DNA of 64,000 nt from Sindora glabra (Eukaryota > Streptophyta > Magnoliopsida > Fabales > Fabaceae): assembly GCA_020226215.1 (NCBI GenBank), contig CM035227.1, positions 106,995,732 through 107,059,731 on the forward strand, written 5' to 3'. The position numbers and the translations under genes were made by a program. Below are positions 25,001 to 36,960 of this stretch, piece after piece; position 1 is the stretch's first letter; each line of letters begins with the position of its first letter. The notes under the pieces were generated by a model. It was given only the letters and a program-made list of their open reading frames with translations. It ran no database searches and was not told the DNA's origin.

Positions 25001-26300
25001 GAGAGAAAAAGAAAAATCTCTCAGATTGTTAGAGGCTTCTAGAAAAAGCTCTACCCTTAATCACAGACAATGATAACAAAATAGTCCAGTTAGTGATCAG
25101 TTCAGAACATGGCTCTGTGAAAGAAATGGATAACTACCTTAAATATAAGCAATAACTGCAGTTACCTTATTACTAAAGAGTTTAAAAGGCAATGGTACCT
25201 TTCAAATTGAAACTTCATTCCAAATAAACATTTTTCTAAAATAAACTAGTACTTCAATAATCACAAATTATACAACAACTCAGCAGCCTAATGGCCAAGT
25301 TTAGAAGGACATTTAATCTACTCTCAGAAAGAATCAGAAAACAAAACCCACATAAAAACACATCATTTGGAACAAAGGTTAAATTACTAAAATGAAGAGA
25401 ATCTAGCAACCAAATCTAGACATGGTACAAGCAAAATACCAGAGCAGATCATGAGTCAATGATGCCCGGGTGCATAAATGAGAAAAGAATGACAACACAT
25501 CCTATACTGTTAGAATGGTAGGAACTGAGGAGGAGAATAGGGAAGAAAGAGGCAGTGTTAAGGAAAGGAGAAGGAGACAAACACACATGCGCTCTTTCTC
25601 CCAATGCACTAAGCTGCCATCGAGGATATTCCCTGGACATGGGCCTGCTGATTCATTTACATACATGTCAACAAATGCTTTTCATAGCATGACGGAGCAA
25701 AACCTAATCACAGATTCACAAATTACAATAACTAAATGACCTGCATCCTCAAGGTTACAACTTTACAAATTTAACTAACAGATAGACGAGCAATGGCTTA
25801 CCAAGTGCAAAACATCAATGCTGACAAGGCGTGCATCTGCACCTTCAATTGTTACCAGCAGTACATTTCCAGCAACATCAGCAGCAGTCTTGTTATTAAC
25901 TATTTCCTGCCGATTAGAATACTGTAGATACACAGTTTTCCCTCGTACTTGAGCAGGCTCTGAGGATGATGCATAATATGATATCATTGCAATAGCTTGA
26001 TTTAGATCTGCCTAAAAATGTTTAAGATATATAATTCAAAAGTGAAAATAAGTACCTTTACAGGAAATATAAAACAAAATATAGAGAGGGGGAAAAGAAG
26101 AGAAATCTACTCACAAATTCAATAAAAGCTTGATTCCTATTTGCCCCAACATTACACTTTGTGTTAACAACTTTACCAAAGGGCTTCCCAAGTTCAATCA
26201 GTTCTTCCTCTGTGCACTCCCATGGCAAGTTTCTCAAGTGAAGCACTTTTGATGGTGGCTGGGTGTAACGGAACTGTGGCTGACTAGATACAGATGCCAT
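22020..26300 (-). CDS. PTB: Polypyrimidine tract-binding protein, plant PTB1/PTB2 type (splicing regulator)
   Basis: An RNA-binding splicing regulator acting in the nucleus on pyrimidine-rich intron sequence. Coding exons, minus strand: 26300-26115, 26011-25802, 24671-24609, 24528-24455, 24099-24004, 23763-23706, 23462-23358, 23266-23185, 22669-22557, 22403-22020. All junctions are GT-AG and phases agree, giving 456 residues. The ATG at 26,300 starts MASVSSQPQFRYTQ, the conserved plant PTB start. RRM1 is about residues 18-95 (VLHLRNLPWECTEEEL), RRM2 about 110-185 (NVLLVTIEG), RRM3 about 244-315 (NVLLASIEN). The tail is Pro/Gln/Met-rich and low complexity. Plant PTB1/2 proteins are about 400-435 residues, so the C-terminus is a little long. 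At the fourth/fifth exon junction a Ser replaces the usual Arg. Intron 2 (24672-25801, 1,130 bp) is the largest and carries a likely regulatory exon, listed separately. Confidence 0.95.
25440..25524 (-). promoter_or_regulatory. Candidate poison cassette exon in PTB intron 2
   Basis: Inside intron 2 an 85-nt stretch has a strong acceptor (CTCCTCCTCAG just above 25,524) and a GT donor (CTG|GTATTTT at 25,440/25,439). The acceptor is preceded by an unusually long, almost pure pyrimidine tract (25,525-25,579). Spliced after the second coding exon, which ends in phase 0, it gives four codons and then TAA (25,510-25,512). Its length is not a multiple of three. Inclusion would therefore truncate the protein within RRM2 and probably send the mRNA to nonsense-mediated decay. 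PTB genes of plants and animals are known to autoregulate through such exons. The exact ends are inferred from splice signals only. Confidence 0.6.
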
Positions 26301-26315
26301 CTCAAGCCAATAATC

Positions 26316-27147
26316 CTAAAATTCTTGAAAGAAACCACAAAAATGCAGTCCCGTGGACTACAAATCCATTTCACATTAGGTATCCCGATGGAAGCATAAA
26401 TGTTCAGTATAATATTATAATCATATTAAACTAAAATTTTTTTAATAAAAAACATATATTGATATGAAAATTTGGTACTCCTGTGCAGACAAAATCTAGT
26501 CTGCAAAGATAAGCTACTTGTAGGTCGCTCAATTGGAAGCTTGGTCTGTTCACTCATTCAAACCAAGCTTCCTTCGCCAAAGCTCACTCCGATGAGAAAA
26601 CTACCAAATTAAAAGCAGCCCAACCCAAACAAATTTGTCCTATTAAGTATATAATGTTCAGGCTCCGTGCTTCGTAGAGTTCAAAGTTTTCCCTCCTCCT
26701 TCTAATTTATTCAACAAACTATTCCCCTAATTAATGTCTAATTCAAGTTAAACATCCATGGAACAAAACAGCAGCTGAACAAAGGCAAAGAAAAATCAAC
26801 ATGTGAAAGTCATAGCCTCTTCTTGAAAGATGTAAAAACCACAGCTTCATTCTACCCAAATATGCTATTACGCTATGTTTCAAACCCGCAATGCATTGCA
26901 GATCCAAATTAAATTTCAAGAAAGAAAGCCCATGAATCTCATAGAGAAGAGATGAGGCACAGTTCCAGCTAAAAGATCTCAACGAGAGGACAAGTTTCGC
27001 GCTAGGCATACATTAGGGTCCAAAACGCATCAAGAATTGGGGAGAACAGAGTAAAAAATAAAACATGGGTGTAGGAAGAAACCAACAAGCAGAAAAATTA
27101 GGGCAAATTGAAAACAAACAATTGGGAATTGAAATAATGGAAATTAC
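26316..27147 (-). other. 5'-UTR intron of the PTB gene
   Basis: The start-codon exon begins after an acceptor at 26,315/26,316 (TTTTAG|GATTATTGG), 15 bp upstream of the ATG. The upstream exon ends at a donor CTCAG|GTAATTT at 27,148/27,147. The enclosed 832-bp intron in the leader is AT-rich with some pyrimidine runs. Leader introns of this kind often raise expression in plants. Confidence 0.7.
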
Positions 27148-27300
27148 CTGAGGCTATTCGAAAGATAATATCCCTCGCTATAGGGATATTCTCAGAATTA
27201 GGGTTCCCGGAAAACGAAACAGTTGGCGACGTCTGCTTATCACCCGTTCCCTCTGCCGAGGTAGCACAAGATGCGAAGGATAAATAAGCCAATTAACCTT
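27148..27300 (-). other. 5'-UTR exon of the PTB gene
   Basis: GC-richer than its surroundings, ending in a good donor. The frame open across it starts only at TTG, not ATG, so it is non-coding leader. The upstream limit (transcription start) is approximate; sequence beyond 27,300 becomes abruptly AT-rich. Confidence 0.6.
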
Positions 27301-28269
27301 GAATTTTCTTCCGGTGAAAATAACCTTGAAGTTAACAATTTAATACTTAATAATAAAAATAATGATACAAAATAAAATAAATAATATGTTTGCGTAGAAG
27401 TTTATTTTATCAATTTATATTCATATTTCAAATGTCTTTTGCACAATTTTTTTGACCTCCCCCCTCTTTTCTTTGTTCAACTTGAGTTACCTTATCTGGT
27501 TTTTTTTGTACACTATTCAAATATTATATAATTTTTATATTCATTATTTTATATTGAACTTAATATATTAGTATATATTAAATTAATTTTATAATAACAT
27601 TGTTCAGAAAATATAAAATTATATTGTTATAAATACTATTTGAATGCAATCTTTAATTACATAAAATTTGATTTGTCTGACATCTGTCATTATAATTATA
27701 AGCATTAATATTAAATTTTAAAGCTATAATTGACGATAAAATAGAAAAGCATGAAAGCAATAACAATAGTTATAAATAATTTAAGATAATATATATTACA
27801 ATTACAGATAAAGTTAATTTTTTTAGAGTCACAATATTTATATCAAAATAATGATTTTTCACTATATTTATAAAAAAAATAAGATGACGTAATAGTAATA
27901 AAAGAGTAAATAATTAATTATATACAATACAATAAAAATAGCATGCAAATATCAAATAAATGCATCATATATATATGTACATCATGAAATTTTCAATAAA
28001 TGATGCAAGTATCGCATCCATTATTGAAATAGGATAATTCTTCCTTGATATTTCAATTTGAAATAGTCCTCGCACCTTTTTTTTTTTTTTCCTCTTTGGA
28101 TTTCATTGATTTGAAATAAAGTATTGCAAGTTTGATCGTAAAAGTGCAAGATGAAATATTTATATTACAACTTAATCATTTCACACTTTTTTGCTTTACT
28201 TTTTTTTGGGTTTGACATTGAACCTTACATTTAATTATATAATATGATACATTTTTTCAAAATACCTGC

Positions 28270-28880
28270 AGCTCCTTGTATAAACCACGTAACAAAGTCA
28301 CACTCATATAAAGTATTTTTGCGCTTCTTGCAATTTCAAAGTTTATATCATAACTTGTAAATATAATAGCATCTTATGTATATGATCCATAGCCTCATGT
28401 ACGTATATCATAAATCTCACAACAAAGTCATACTTATATATAATATTTTTTATGTTTTATGCAACTATAAAAATTTATATCACCACTTATCAAACTAATA
28501 ACATCCAAGACAATTTTTATGTAAGTCAGAGTATCAACCCTATCCTTAACTCACAATTTCATGCAATTTTTCTATAAAAATTATGCTACAAAGTAATATT
28601 CTAGCAAAATACTTTCAATTCTTCGTACAATTACAGAACTTATGTCATTACTTGCGAAAATAATGACATTCAAAACAAACCTCATCCAATTTATATCATA
28701 AATCTTAAACCCCTAACTTTAAATCTTAAACTCTAATTTTATTCTTATGCATACCATAAATCATATAATAAAATTAAACTCACACACAATTCTTTTCACA
28801 CTTTGTGCAACTACAAAACTTGTATTATCTAAACTCTAAATCTCAAATAAGCCATATTGTAACTTCTATAAAGCATACTT
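28270..28880. repeat. Degenerate tandem array, about four units of 130-180 bp
   Basis: The theme ACAAAGTCA-CAC-TATA-AATATTTT-C-TTGCA-TTACAAA-CTTATATCA-ACTTG recurs with first anchors near 28,291, 28,421, 28,588 and about 28,765. Unit lengths differ and the copies are strongly diverged, so this is an old satellite-like array. No reading frame is shared among the units. Confidence 0.6.
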
Positions 28881-28960
28881 GTGAGCCATATTTCCTTATA
28901 TTTCGTATAATTTTAATATAAAATACTGCAAATTTTACTATAAATTTCACAACACATAAT

Positions 28961-29066
28961 ATATAAATACTACCTCAAATTGAAGTAATAATGAATAATT
29001 ATCCTTGAGTAAGAGGATATATAAATACTACCTCTAATTGTAGTAATAGTGAATAATTATCCTTGA
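28961..29066. repeat. 58-bp tandem duplication
   Basis: A 48-bp block from ATATAAATACTACCTC to GAATAATTATCCTTGA occurs at 28,961-29,008 and 29,019-29,066 with only three or four differences. Period is 58 bp. Confidence 0.85.
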
Positions 29067-31451
29067 AAATAATGAAGAAATTTGGTGTCAAAAATTTGAA
29101 CTTTTTTAATTCATAAAGAAGTAGTCACTCTATTAATCCTAGTTCATTGTTGGCCACTATATATATTGTTCATGATTCAAATAAAATCAACAAATACTTA
29201 CATTAAATCATAGATATAAGAAAGGTTGAAAGAAAATTACTTTCACATCTAAATATAGAGAACTATTAAACATTATAATATGACTAAATTATTTTAAATA
29301 TATAACTATTACATCAACTTTTTAATTAATATCATTTGTATCAAATTTTTATGAAAAAATTTATACTTTACCCACATATGATTTTGCTTTTTTTATTTAA
29401 TACACTTGTAATTTTAAATATAGTAATTTAACCGCTTGCACTTTTAGTTGTTGACACTTTGACCATCTAACTTATTTTCAATTCAAAATTTAACTAGAAA
29501 CCCTATGTATATTGCATCTAATCTTTATTTTCTTAAATTTTTACTTAATTTTACACTCATTCTAAACCAAATTACCCAAAAAAATTTAATTCTCTTGGAA
29601 TTTTGTCTCCCATAATTTAATCTATGAATGTTGAATTGAAGGTGTTAAATAAGGATTTTAGAGATAAATTAATTTTGAATTTATGTCAAATTGAGTCAAA
29701 AATTAAGAAAGTAAAAATTACATATAATTCACATGAATTTTTTTTATTAAATTATGGGCAAAAAATAGTTTAGCTAAATAAAGTATTAATAACAAAAAGT
29801 ACATATGGGTAAATAGCAACACGTTAAACCACATGTAGAATAAGTAAAAAAGGAAGAAATAATAGGTGAATAAAGTGCAATGTTTCCAATTTTTAATCTT
29901 TAATGAGTATCTTAAATACAAATTGTGTTTTCCACATGCGTAATAAAATCTTATAAATGAAGCAACCATTAGACACAATTATTGCCAAACCTCAATTATA
30001 TGCATAATTTTTTATTAATAACAACTATTTTGCAATAATTATTAATATACTTTACTAATTCGAATAATTTTTTAAATTTTAATATAAATGATTATTCTTA
30101 CAACAAAATGTTGTAAAGTAAGAAAATTACCAATTGACATCTTAAGAGTATTCACATATGATTTAAAGTATTAAATTTCTCCACAAATTTAAAAATATCT
30201 AATTAAAATATTAGTTAAAATTTCAATTTTGGAGGGACTTTAAAATTGGAATAACTACTAAAATATACAAAGAACCTACGCAAGGTTAAAACATTTCATA
30301 ATTTGAAAATAAGATTTTTTTAAAAAAATTATTCAGTGTATTATAGTTTTTACACAAAAAAAAACTAGTATATAAAATGTTTAGAGTATCAGATTTAATT
30401 ATGTATTACACATTTCTAATTTTTGTAGAAATATTTTAAATCGGTAGTATTTGATTTATAAAATCGTTTTCATTCATACAAATATTAAATTTTCATGTTT
30501 TGTTCAAAATTAAAAAAAGTTTATCTAGGAATGTTCATATTTTTATAAACATTTTTAACTCAAATATTTTCATAAAATATTTTCATAAGTGAAATAAGTA
30601 TCCTATATTCTCATATTTTCATAATATGAAAATATTCCAATCATGAAAAAAATTATTTTCTTTATTGTTTCATTAAAGTCTTAATAAAATTACTACTGCC
30701 GCAACTCATCGTTGCTCTGACCATCGCTTTATTTTCACTTATCATCTTATGTTATCACTCATCACCTTTTATCATCAATTTTTTTCAATAACCACTTCTT
30801 ATCTTATGTTACCACTATTGATCATTATTAACCACTTATTATCTTGATTAATCAACTTTAGTTGTTGATCATTTAATTTTTAATAAAGATATTTTTTATA
30901 ATTTAATAGTATTTTTAAAAATATATAAATTAATTAAAATATGATATAATATTATATTATATTCTTAAATTTTTTTTAAATAGATCAAATATGATAATAT
31001 AACATCATTGAAAATTATATTCCTAAGGATCACATTTTTAAGAATGTTATGATTCTTAAAAATGTATGATTTGGTGATCCAATCGCCACCAAATTTTATC
31101 TCGGCACCTAATTGCATCCGAAAAATTTTTACTTAGTGGGCACACAATTATATGAGCACTATCAATTAAAATTGAGATAAAAACAATTAATTTTTCAACA
31201 ATTTATACTTATATTTATTACAATTTTTATTATTCACTAACAATTAAGGATTTCACCGTTCCTATCTCTTGTGTGAGAAAAGAGCACAGAAAAAATGCAA
31301 AACAGCTAGGCCATGTGTGTGCATATATATTTTGCATTTGCGTTCCTTGTGACACGAATCTTGGTTACTGTAAGACTATAACTAAAAGCAATTCCTATAA
31401 AAAAAAGCCAAAAGAAAAAAGAAAGAAAAAAAGAAAAAGGACAAATAGATC

Positions 31452-33285
31452 TTATGAAGGCCGGCCAAGAAGAACATCTTTATAGGGAGTTGGGGAAGGC
31501 ATTATTACTTTAGTGTGGTCAACGCGTAGCTTTCTCTGATCTTCCTGAGTAATAGGTAAATATTCCTCCCTATCATTCATGAGTCTTTCTCGAGCACCGC
31601 CTCGGAGTTTCTCGAGCCTTAGACCATCATCAATTTGTTGCATCTTGAACACTTTGATTAAGTTGGTCAACCCACCAATAAAGAACAATAGGCTTCCAAA
31701 TATGTCTAGCCAGACCCAAGTCCTTCCCTGCATCAACAAACCATAACTTCTACAAAATCCATTGAAAGCACTGCTCAAAGTATGCAATTCAATCATGCTT
31801 GTGTTGCAACTACCATTCTTAACCAGGATAGGGAGGAAATTTGTCTTAATGTATGGTCCACAATTCTTTTCTACCAGTATCTCTAGGCTTAAATTTTTTG
31901 TGAATCTTAGGTTGGTCAATACCTCTGGCCGATCCCTTTAAATCGGACGAAGCCTGGTTTTTATGTTTAAAACTTTTGTTCAGCAACTACATTTCTCTTG
32001 CTATAGTAATGTTACTACTCACTTGGGAGACAGGATTTGGGGTACGACCTTACTAATCGATCAATGATACAGGGGACACCAAGCTTTTGCAAATTAGACA
32101 ACTAGCTAGTAATTTTAATTGGTTCCTAAGTCACTGCACATCCCGATGATATTGTTTTTCCATCATTTGTGATTCGATCTTAATCATATTAAGGGAGCGT
32201 TACAGGGTCAAACTATTGGCAAATACTCATCTTAATAAACAGCTGCCATACACTCATTTAATTTTCTGTGTCTTTATTTATATTCCTCCTCCTTCATCGA
32301 ATTAGTTATAAACAATTGATTCTCAAATAGATAATTCACTTTCAAAGGTACACAACTATATATTGACAATGACAATGGACATTGAGCGAATAAGTGGAAT
32401 TTTGTGTTCAAAACTACTTACAAACAAGTGGAGGCCATGGTGTATTTCTCCCGCCTGTTCAAGATAATTAAGAATTGCACTCAGCATGAATAACAAACTC
32501 CCCATTAAAAATGGGATGCAGACACTTTGCTGCAAGATTTGGACATAAGCGTCAGCTCTCTCGTAGATTTGACACGAATTGTGGATGGATCCTATCACCC
32601 ATAACACAGGACCAGCAACAAGCATGTTCAGAGCATGCTTTTCCAATATAAAGAATCCATATCCCTTCTCCTCCTGCATTGCGTGGAAGAACAAACAAAG
32701 ATATGTAGCACTACCAAAATTAAAAGGCAAGCACGAACAAAACACAGGATCTTAACGTTATGTAAATGTAAGATTGAGATAGGCACAATGTCATGGATTG
32801 TAGAGTTCCAGCCAAAAAATCTGCATCAAATTGCACTTTTTTTTAAACCGGAATCCATAACAGAAACTTGATTTCGCCATCAATTGGGACGCAACTCAAT
32901 GAGTTTAGAGTTGACATAATATGCAAACCTGAATAAAAATGAAGAGAACAGCCACAAAGAAGAGAAAGGATCCGAGAGCCTGAACCACGGGAACTGCGAA
33001 CTCCACAAGCGCAAGTTGAAGATCAAGCTCCATTAGAGGTAATAGAAAATCAATGGCGACGAGGTGAGCTGCAAGATCGTGGAAATTGACGAGAAGGATT
33101 AATCCCAAAGCTAGGAGCAAAATCACGAGACCGGATCTGGCTTCATTGGAGAATTGAGCGGCGAAACCGCAAGTGAGCACGACGACGGCGAAGAGATAAA
33201 GGCCTGCATTGATGTACTCGTAGCGGTTCCGGGTGAAACCTGATCCGTATGTTCGAAAATCTCGTGCTGAAGCCAGCTTCACCAT
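31452..33285 (-). CDS. Plant multi-pass membrane protein of unknown function, 294 aa
   Basis: Coding exons, minus strand: 33285-32929, 32673-32422, 31727-31452. Both introns are GT-AG (255 and 694 bp), every exon is in phase 0, and they join to 119+84+91 residues. The start at 33,285 is the first ATG in frame. About six or seven hydrophobic segments are visible: roughly residues 24-45, 51-68, 72-86, 95-118, 135-150, 170-188 and 205-225. Conserved-looking phrases are RNRYEYINAGLYLFA, LDLQLALVEF, HNSCQIYERAD and TWVWLDIFGSLLFFIGG. The C-terminal ~65 residues are hydrophilic, with KVFKMQQIDDGLRLEKLRGG and a Pro-rich end PTPYKDVLLG. I recognise this as a plant-wide family of unknown function but cannot name it. 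No enzyme motif is visible. The membrane it occupies cannot be told from sequence. Confidence 0.88.
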
Positions 33286-33340
33286 CGTCGAACTCAGTCT
33301 CAAACTGAAACTGGAAATGTTTGGGTTGCTTTGTTTCCTT

Positions 33341-33600
33341 GGAAAGCAGAGAGACAGAGAGGAGGAAGCACTTAGGATTGGGATCTTTTAAAATGCATTT
33401 TGCATTTAGAAGGTAAATTGTCAAAATCAATCGTTAACTTTGATTTATAATTTTATAAATAAAAATAAATAAATAAATTAATAATAAATTTTGGTACTTT
33501 AAGTACTTTTTGTATGCACTGCGAAGCAGTTGAATGGCGATTCGGAGAAGGGGTACGTGGCATCGTGCATGGAGTACCTCGATTGAATGACACGTGGTGA
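33341..33600 (-). promoter_or_regulatory. Probable promoter of the membrane-protein gene
   Basis: Upstream of the ATG at 33,285 on the minus strand: a pyrimidine patch (CCTCCTCTCTGTCTCTCTGC, about 33,342-33,366) typical of plant core promoters; a TATA-like run TTTATAAAATTATAAAT (about 33,443-33,460); a perfect G-box CACGTG at 33,591-33,596; and a second ACGT-core site TACGTGGC at 33,554-33,561. Paired ACGTG elements resemble ABA- or light-responsive promoters. This is motif evidence only. Confidence 0.5.
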
Positions 33601-34149
33601 CTTTGGAAGATAAAATGGAAAGTCAATGTAGAAAGGGGGGAGCAATTCTTGCCTATGCCCCCTTAAACGTGAGTTTTTAGGTTCTAGTGTCTTAAAAATT
33701 AAATATTTAATATACGTAAATGTTACAAAATAAACATGTGAACAATAATATTTATAATTCTAGCAAAAAAATTAAAATTTTTATTACATAAATATAAAAA
33801 TATATGAATAAAAGAATTAATATTTTTAGTAAATGACACAAAATTAGCATAAAAATAGATAACTAGCATATTAAAATTAAAAAAAAAAACCAACCTAAAA
33901 TTTCTAACATGTCATTCAATTTTATAACATCTAAATAACTACCTATTAACCTAAAAATATGGACAACTTTTTACTTTTACATTTTAAAAAAAAAAGGGGG
34001 CTAAAGTTCAAGAAAAGGAAAGAATTACATGGATAATAACCCCTAACACATTATCAAGCAACAAGTTACTCAAATCCATCAGAGGATTATCAAGAATATG
34101 AAAATTCAAATCAAATCCAAATTAAATGAAATAAATCAATCTGCACATT
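33601..34149. other. Spacer between the membrane-protein gene and a LINE remnant
   Basis: AT-rich, no ORF or repeat boundary recognised. Part may be the distal promoter of the minus-strand gene. Confidence 0.4.
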
Positions 34150-35230
34150 TATCATCTTTTCTAGCAGATCCTTGCAAAGAGAGATAAGAGAACGGAATTT
34201 GAAAGCTCAATAGACACTACCATTGAGAATAGACACAAGTAAAGTGGAATTAAACTCCAAAACCACTTTCCTACAAGGAGGTGTATATACATACTCAAGT
34301 TGCAGGTAAAACTAGCCAACCACGTGCCATTTTCATTTCGTAATAAACCACCCCAGCCAACCATTCTTGGGTTATCTGTGGTAACACCATCCTTATTCAA
34401 CTTGACACAATGAAGATCTAATGGATTCCAATAAACCTCCACAATACATCGCAGCATTTGAGTCACATTGGGCTCCAAAAGTCTTGCTGAACGAATGGTT
34501 CGAACATAACTCCTAATCCACAACGTAGTGTTAGCAGGGGTAGGGTAATTAGCATCGAAGAAAATACTACATCTCCATTGCCAAATTCACCAAACGTCCA
34601 CCCCCAAAGTAAGGCCCAATCCAACTCGTCTATGTTCCCCATCTGGTTTGACAAATTTGATGAAAACCAATCAATGCCATCAACGTCGAAAAACTAAGCC
34701 ATATGCCGTGAAGAGACCGACGTTGACCAGATTTAACAGATCAATCGTGCTCATGGGGAGCATGAATGAATGTTGCGGACTTCTCCTGGCACAAAGGACG
34801 TAAAGCCAGCCCAAGGCCTTCTAAGTTACGAGCCATATTAATTAGAACACCTCCCCTCCCACATAGCATTGCCATATAAAAAACTTTATCCTTTGTGGAC
34901 TAACCCATCCCCACATCTTGCGCCAAATAGAATCAGCAAAACCATTTCCCCTTGAGCCAATTGACGATACGTAGAACCCACACCAAAATTACCATCGACA
35001 GAGTGTCTCCATCTCAAGTTATTTGCACCAAGAACAACATCTGGAACAGCAAGGGCCATAATCTGCATTACAACATCAATGGGGAGCCACACCTTCAACT
35101 AGTTAGGTTCCCCTGTCCTTCAAAAATAGCGAACTACGCATTTCATGGGTAATCTCCATTTTCGCAACTGATCTTAAAGGAAGTTCATTAATCCAACAGC
35201 CCTCCAAAAAGGAGGTAGAGGATAGCTTTA
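34150..35230 (-). pseudogene. LINE remnant: zf-RVT and RNase H part only
   Basis: On the minus strand: LPIDVVMQIMALAVPDVV, LRWRHSVDGNFGVGSTYR (34,900-35,090), then after a gap WNPLDLHCVKLNKDGVTTDN and GWGGLLRNENGTWLASFTCN (about 34,290-34,420). The first is the zf-RVT linker region and the second the start of an RNase H domain (family form VKLNTDGSxxGNPG..GGGVLRD.G.W). Reverse transcriptase and endonuclease are missing, so this is a 5'-truncated, decayed copy. It is GC-richer than the surrounding DNA. Confidence 0.8.
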
Positions 35231-35522
35231 TCCACTATAATATAGACAACTTCAATATACACTTGAGAGGTTAGTCGAAGGGAAACAGTAATGGATATCG
35301 GATAGCTTTATTCGCGTGTTTTTAAGTATATTGGTGCATGCGGATGGTGAAATCGATCACTCTCAGAGATTTGCTACCTTTAGGGATTTGTTGTTATATA
35401 CGAATATGATATCAGTTTTTGATAGCTCAATTTGTTAAGATGCCTATTGAATTTTGTGAAACCTCTTGTCTCAACTTGCAACATATATAAAAGTAAGTTT
35501 AGGTACTTGAACCTAACAATTA

Positions 35523-36232
35523 TATCCTGTTTGGTACGATGAAGTTGAATAAATTGAAAAAAGTTTGTTTGATGAATCACATGTAATGAAAAAGTTCATT
35601 CCTTAAAAAATGACCTTTTCAGAAATTTCCATTTTATAATAAAAGTAATGAAATAGCTATTTGATTATTTGTGGAGTAGATTTTTTGCACTTTTATACCT
35701 TACATTTTTCATATATTCCGACATTATCTTTTATTGATAAATAATCAAATAATATTTGTTTTTAATATAATATTAGTAAAATATTTTAGTAATTATACTT
35801 TTAATAATAAATTATAAAATAAAATATTTTTGTATTCTTCATAAAAAGTTATTTAATATAAAAATTTGTTAAATTAATTTTTTATGCTTTTATTATATAA
35901 AATTATTTGTTAATTATGACATTGATGATTATGATTTTTTTATATTCAATTATAAAAAAGTTATAAATGAAAAGAAATGAAATTACCACCTTTCATATAA
36001 ATATGATTTTAATTTTATACTCTTTTTTTTTATTTTTAGGGGTATTATTGTTATTAATACCTTTTTTTAATTACATTTCTACATTATTGGTTGCACCAAA
36101 TATTATTATAGAATTGAATGCCCGTTCTATTTCTAAATATACCATACCTAATTATAGAATAATTATTTTATTTCATTTCATTTCTTTCTATTCTATTCTA
36201 TTATATTTCAATTCATCATATCAAACACAGTA
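35523..36232. mobile_element. Candidate Tourist-like MITE in copy 1
   Basis: The left end TATCCTGTTTGGTACGATGA and right end, reverse-complemented, TACTGTGTTTGATATGATGA match at about 16 of 21 positions. The element is flanked by TTA on both sides, which fits PIF/Harbinger-type MITEs. Internally AT-rich, 710 bp, no coding. A diverged counterpart lies in copy 2 (about 48,690-49,360), so the insertion predates the segmental duplication. Confidence 0.45.
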
Positions 36233-36684
36233 TTAGAATGCATTTGGTTGAATAAAATGGAATAGGAATAGAAAAGGGAATGACCAAAAATTTGTTTAAC
36301 ATGCACTATGAAATAAAAATGTTCATTCCTTATGAAATAACCATTACATTAAGTGATAAAAATTTTATTTTATAACAAAAGTGACGGAATGGACCATTAC
36401 ATCATTTATGAAATAACCTTTTTGCAAACATGTCTCTCATATTTTTCTTATATTCCTATATTATCTTCTATTAATATGTAATAAAAAAATCTGGTTTGAA
36501 TTAAAATTCTAAGTTTCCAAGTATTAATTTTTTTATTCCTCTATCTTGGCTACAAAAACTCTGATTTTATAAATAATTTTTTGTTTGAAAATATCAGTTC
36601 AACTCCTTTTAGTATAATCATAATTTACAATTGGTATCTGAAATTGAATCTTAATTTTAAGTTTAACAACCTTAAGAGGATTCA

Positions 36685-36960
36685 ATGAATATAAATAATT
36701 TTGATTTTCCACCCGGATATCCTCTTTTAAACAAATCACTAAATTTTAATAATCAAAATTTTACTCTTTGGAAACAAAGAAAGAAGATTTCCTTGATATT
36801 ACGGACATTGAAATGTGAAATGATGTCCAAAAAGGTTATAGTCCCCCCTTTTGCCTTATGAAAAATGTTCAAGTTGTAATTTCTAAAGAGGAATTGTGAG
36901 CATGGGTTGAGAGCTTCGAGCTGTAGCGCAACGAAAAGGATTTGTTTGAGAGCAAAAACT
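36685..36960 (+). pseudogene. Copia-type gag (UBN2/DUF4219-like) fragment, copy 1
   Basis: It reads FPPGYPLLNKSLNFNNQNF then TLWKQR, and after a frame change DFLDITDIEM, KGYSPPFALMKNVQVVI, VESFELQRNEKDLFESK. This is the N-terminal pattern of copia gag (L-x-G-x-N-[YF]-x-x-W-[KR]..M..FL). Several stops and at least one frameshift. No protease, integrase or RT follows, so it is a fragment of an old retroelement carried by the duplicated unit. Confidence 0.6.

Larger units (their letters stand above)
27301..31451. other. AT-rich intergenic region
   Basis: About 4.1 kb between the PTB gene and the 3' end of the membrane-protein gene. There is no gene or transposon coding sequence. It contains the PTB promoter side (from 27,301), two repeat structures listed separately (28.3-28.9 kb and 28.96-29.07 kb), and otherwise stop-dense sequence. 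The part just below 31,451 should be 3' UTR of the minus-strand membrane-protein gene. Confidence 0.6.

Noticed and set aside
27098..27292. 64-codon minus-strand frame over the PTB leader exon
   Set aside because: It opens only at TTG and runs through a good splice donor; the exon is non-coding leader.
33143..33430. 95-codon minus-strand frame overlapping exon 1 of the membrane-protein gene
   Set aside because: Different frame with no membrane or other motif; the exon 1 frame has ATG, splice-site and phase agreement.
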